Under the pieces are notes generated by a model that was not told the DNA's origin, did no database searches, and worked only from the letters and a program-made list of their open reading frames with translations. A DNA stretch of 15,135 bases from NCBI GenBank assembly GCA_050331475.1, contig JBHJGU010000096.1:1-15135 (forward strand). Reading direction: 5' to 3'. Origin of the DNA: JBHJGU01 sp050331475 (GTDB lineage Bacteria; Pseudomonadota; Alphaproteobacteria; Caulobacterales; Maricaulaceae). Positions 13,563 to 15,135 of this stretch are shown piece by piece. The position numbers were made by a program, and so were the translations under genes. How positions within the stretch are numbered: position 1 is the stretch's first letter; each line of letters starts with the position of its first letter.

Positions 13563-14147
13563 GTGGCGCGACGCGTTCCGTTCGCCGTGCTGATCTCCGG
13601 TCGGGGCAGCAATATGGCGGCCCTCCTCGACGCCGTGCGCGATCCGGACTTTCCAGCGGCGCCCGTTCTCGTGCTGGCCAATCGCGCCGACGCCGCGGGG
13701 CTGGGCCGCGCCGCCCAAGCGGGCGTGCGCACCCGCGTCATTTCCCATAAGGCCTATCCGGATCGACAGAGCTTTGAGGCTGATCTCCATGCCGCTTTGG
13801 TCGATGCGGGCGCCGAGCTTGTGTGCTGCGCGGGGTTCATGCGCGTTTTGACCGAAGGGTTTGTCGACCGCTGGGCCGGGCGGTTGATCAATATCCACCC
13901 CTCGCTGTTGCCGAAATATCGCGGGCTGCACACCCACCAACGGGCGATCGACGCCGGGGACGCGGAGCATGGCTGCACCGTGCATTACGTGACCGCGGGC
14001 GTGGATGAAGGCCCGATTATCGGCCAGGCCAAGCTCACCGTTCACGCGGAGGACACCGCCGACACCCTGGCGGATCGGGTTTTGGCGCTTGAGCACCGGC
14101 TCTATCCGGAGTGCCTCGCCAAGGTGGCGCGCGGGCTCAGCGTCTAG
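13563..14147 (+). CDS. purN: Phosphoribosylglycinamide formyltransferase (GART)
   Basis: Transfers formyl from 10-formyltetrahydrofolate to GAR, step 3 of purine synthesis. It has 194 residues with a GTG start 2 bases after the purM stop, a sign of coupled translation. Motifs: substrate-phosphate loop ISGRGSNM (11-18), the catalytic set N110 and H112 in NIHPSLLPKYRG and D148 in VDEGPI, and HGCTVHYV before it. Length and active site match E. coli PurN. It ends 34 bases before the convergent ndk stop. Confidence 0.96.
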   Translation: MARRVPFAVLISGRGSNMAALLDAVRDPDFPAAPVLVLANRADAAGLGRAAQAGVRTRVISHKAYPDRQSFEADLHAALVDAGAELVCCAGFMRVLTEGFVDRWAGRLINIHPSLLPKYRGLHTHQRAIDAGDAEHGCTVHYVTAGVDEGPIIGQAKLTVHAEDTADTLADRVLALEHRLYPECLAKVARGLSV

Positions 14148-14181
14148 GGCGAGACGGCGCGCCGCCCCGCCCTGAGACGTC
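14148..14181. other. Short convergent gap between purN and ndk
   Basis: These 34 bases hold a 10-bp palindrome CGGCGCGCCG (14155-14164) and a second one, AGACGTCT. Neither is followed by a T-run on either strand, so I do not call an intrinsic terminator. Confidence 0.4.
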
Positions 14182-14604
14182 TTAACCGACGATTTCGGCC
14201 TCGGTGAAGAAGTATGGGATTTCCTGGGCCGCCGTTTCCGGCGCGTCCGAGCCATGCACGGTGTTCTCGCCAATGCTTTCAGAGAACTCCGCCCGGATCG
14301 TGCCCGGCGCAGCTTCTTTCGGATTGGTCGCGCCCATAACGTCGCGGTATGTGGCGATAGCGTTGTCGCCTTCGAGCACTTGCACCACGACCGGGCCGGA
14401 AATCATGAAGTCGACGAGTTCGCCGAAGAAGGGGCGCTCTTTGTGCACCGCATAGAAGCCTTCGGCTTGTTCTTGGCTCATGCGAATGCGCTTTTGCGCG
14501 ATAATGCGCAAGCCAGCGGCTTCGATTTTCGCGTTCACTTGGCCGGTGATGTTGCGTGCGGTCGCATCGGGTTTGAGGATGGAAAAGGTGCGTTCGATCG
14601 CCAT
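14182..14604 (-). CDS. ndk: Nucleoside diphosphate kinase
   Basis: Moves the terminal phosphate of ATP to other nucleoside diphosphates through a phosphohistidine, keeping NTP and dNTP pools balanced. It has 140 residues, normal length. The protein begins AIERTFSILKPDA. K11, needed for catalysis, is in place, and the active H117 lies in NTVHGSDAPE. The ATG at 14604 is preferred over a longer in-frame start because the family begins here and GGAG (14616-14613) sits 8 bases upstream. Confidence 0.97.
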   Translation of the reverse strand: MAIERTFSILKPDATARNITGQVNAKIEAAGLRIIAQKRIRMSQEQAEGFYAVHKERPFFGELVDFMISGPVVVQVLEGDNAIATYRDVMGATNPKEAAPGTIRAEFSESIGENTVHGSDAPETAAQEIPYFFTEAEIVG

Positions 14605-14717
14605 GGGGAGGACTCCGTCGAATAGCGTGATTGGGTGCGGCGGCTTCAAGCCCCGCAGACGCGCCCGGGGTCTATCGCGCGTTTGCGCGCCTGTGAAGCC
14701 GTGCTAGGCGGCTCGGT
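14605..14717. other. Divergent intergenic region between ndk and the ABC-F gene
   Basis: These 113 bases separate ndk from the ATPase gene. No promoter pair is convincing in either direction. A GACTC site (a GANTC methylation target of CcrM in alphaproteobacteria) lies at 14611-14615, over the ndk Shine-Dalgarno. Confidence 0.35.
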
Positions 14718-15135
14718 ATGTTGCACATCAACGACCTCACTTACCGGATCGAAGGCCGGCTGTTGTTCGACCAAGCCACACTGGCGATTTTGCAAGGCGC
14801 AAAAGTGGGCCTGGTGGGGCGCAACGGCACGGGAAAGTCGACGCTCTTCCGCCTGATCAAGGGCGAGATCAGCCCCGAAAGCGGCTCGGTGTCCCTGCGC
14901 AAGGGCGTCAAATGGGGCGCGGTGGCGCAAGAAGCGCCCGCCGGGCCGGAGACGATCCTATCCGTCGTGCTCGCCGCGGACACCGAACGCAGCCGCCTGC
15001 TCGCGGAGGCGGAGACTGCGACCGATCCCCACCGCATCGCGGAGATCCAGACCCGGCTTGCGGACATTGACGCGCACTCAGCCGAAGCGCGCGCGGGCGA
15101 AATCCTCTACGGTTTGGGCTTTTCTCACGCCGACC
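14718..15135 (+). CDS. ABC-F family ATPase, N-terminal part (cut by the window end)
   Basis: The frame from ATG 14718 stays open to the end of the window, giving 139 residues. It begins MLHINDLTYRIEGRLLFDQA, the usual start of the first ABC domain in ABC-F proteins. Walker A GRNGTGKS is at 34-41, followed by TLFRLIKGEISPESGSV, which is typical. The Q-loop is in VAQEAP at about 73-78. A charged helical stretch follows. ABC-F proteins have two ATPase domains and no membrane part, and act on ribosomes. Subfamily (Uup, EttA or other) cannot be settled from this piece. No clear Shine-Dalgarno is seen. It diverges from ndk. Confidence 0.9.
   Translation, partial: MLHINDLTYRIEGRLLFDQATLAILQGAKVGLVGRNGTGKSTLFRLIKGEISPESGSVSLRKGVKWGAVAQEAPAGPETILSVVLAADTERSRLLAEAETATDPHRIAEIQTRLADIDAHSAEARAGEILYGLGFSHAD

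Noticed and set aside
14621..14649. Promoter-like pair TTGAAG / GCTATT with 17-base spacing before ndk
   Set aside because: Transcription would start at about 14614, inside the ndk Shine-Dalgarno, leaving no usable leader.

Overview
This window looks like a chromosomal segment of a GC-rich alphaproteobacterium. The order DUF2066 gene, hdaA-like gene, ppk, ppx, next to rnd and aspS with purM/purN alongside, is to my knowledge typical of the Caulobacterales/Maricaulales side of the class. The AspRS is of the alphaproteobacterial type and the Hda homologue resembles Caulobacter HdaA. No phage genes, transposases, tRNA/rRNA genes or CRISPR arrays were seen.

Region 1 (1-2477, + strand) is the accessory part. 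It holds the 3' end of one secreted-type pentapeptide-repeat gene (1-120) and two complete paralogues (219-1454 and 1545-2414), closed by a strong intrinsic terminator (2448-2477). All three share a C-terminal cap with two cysteines. The third is remarkable: its beta-helix has an exact 20-residue super-period (60 bp in DNA) that puts a histidine at the same spot of ten successive coils, next to Asn and Asp columns.

Region 2 (2476-4730, - strand) holds aspS, with a good TTGACA promoter in front, and a small putative two-helix membrane protein whose reading frame runs through that promoter into aspS.

Region 3 (4826-6887, + strand) holds a SAM-dependent methyltransferase followed closely by rnd (RNase D).

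Region 4 (12430 down to 6884, - strand) is a tight probable operon: DUF2066 exported protein, hdaA-like DnaA regulator, ppk, ppx. It couples replication control with polyphosphate synthesis and breakdown. ppx and rnd converge with interleaved stop codons. The PPX has Val where the catalytic Glu is expected, and the HdaA-like protein lacks the Gln of the usual sliding-clamp motif.

Region 5 (12520-14147, + strand) is purM-purN, steps 5 and 3 of purine synthesis. Region 6 holds ndk (- strand) and, divergent from it, the start of an ABC-F ATPase gene cut by the window end.

Most of the window is housekeeping sequence. The strongest candidate for something undescribed is the tandem pentapeptide-repeat family and its histidine-ladder member.
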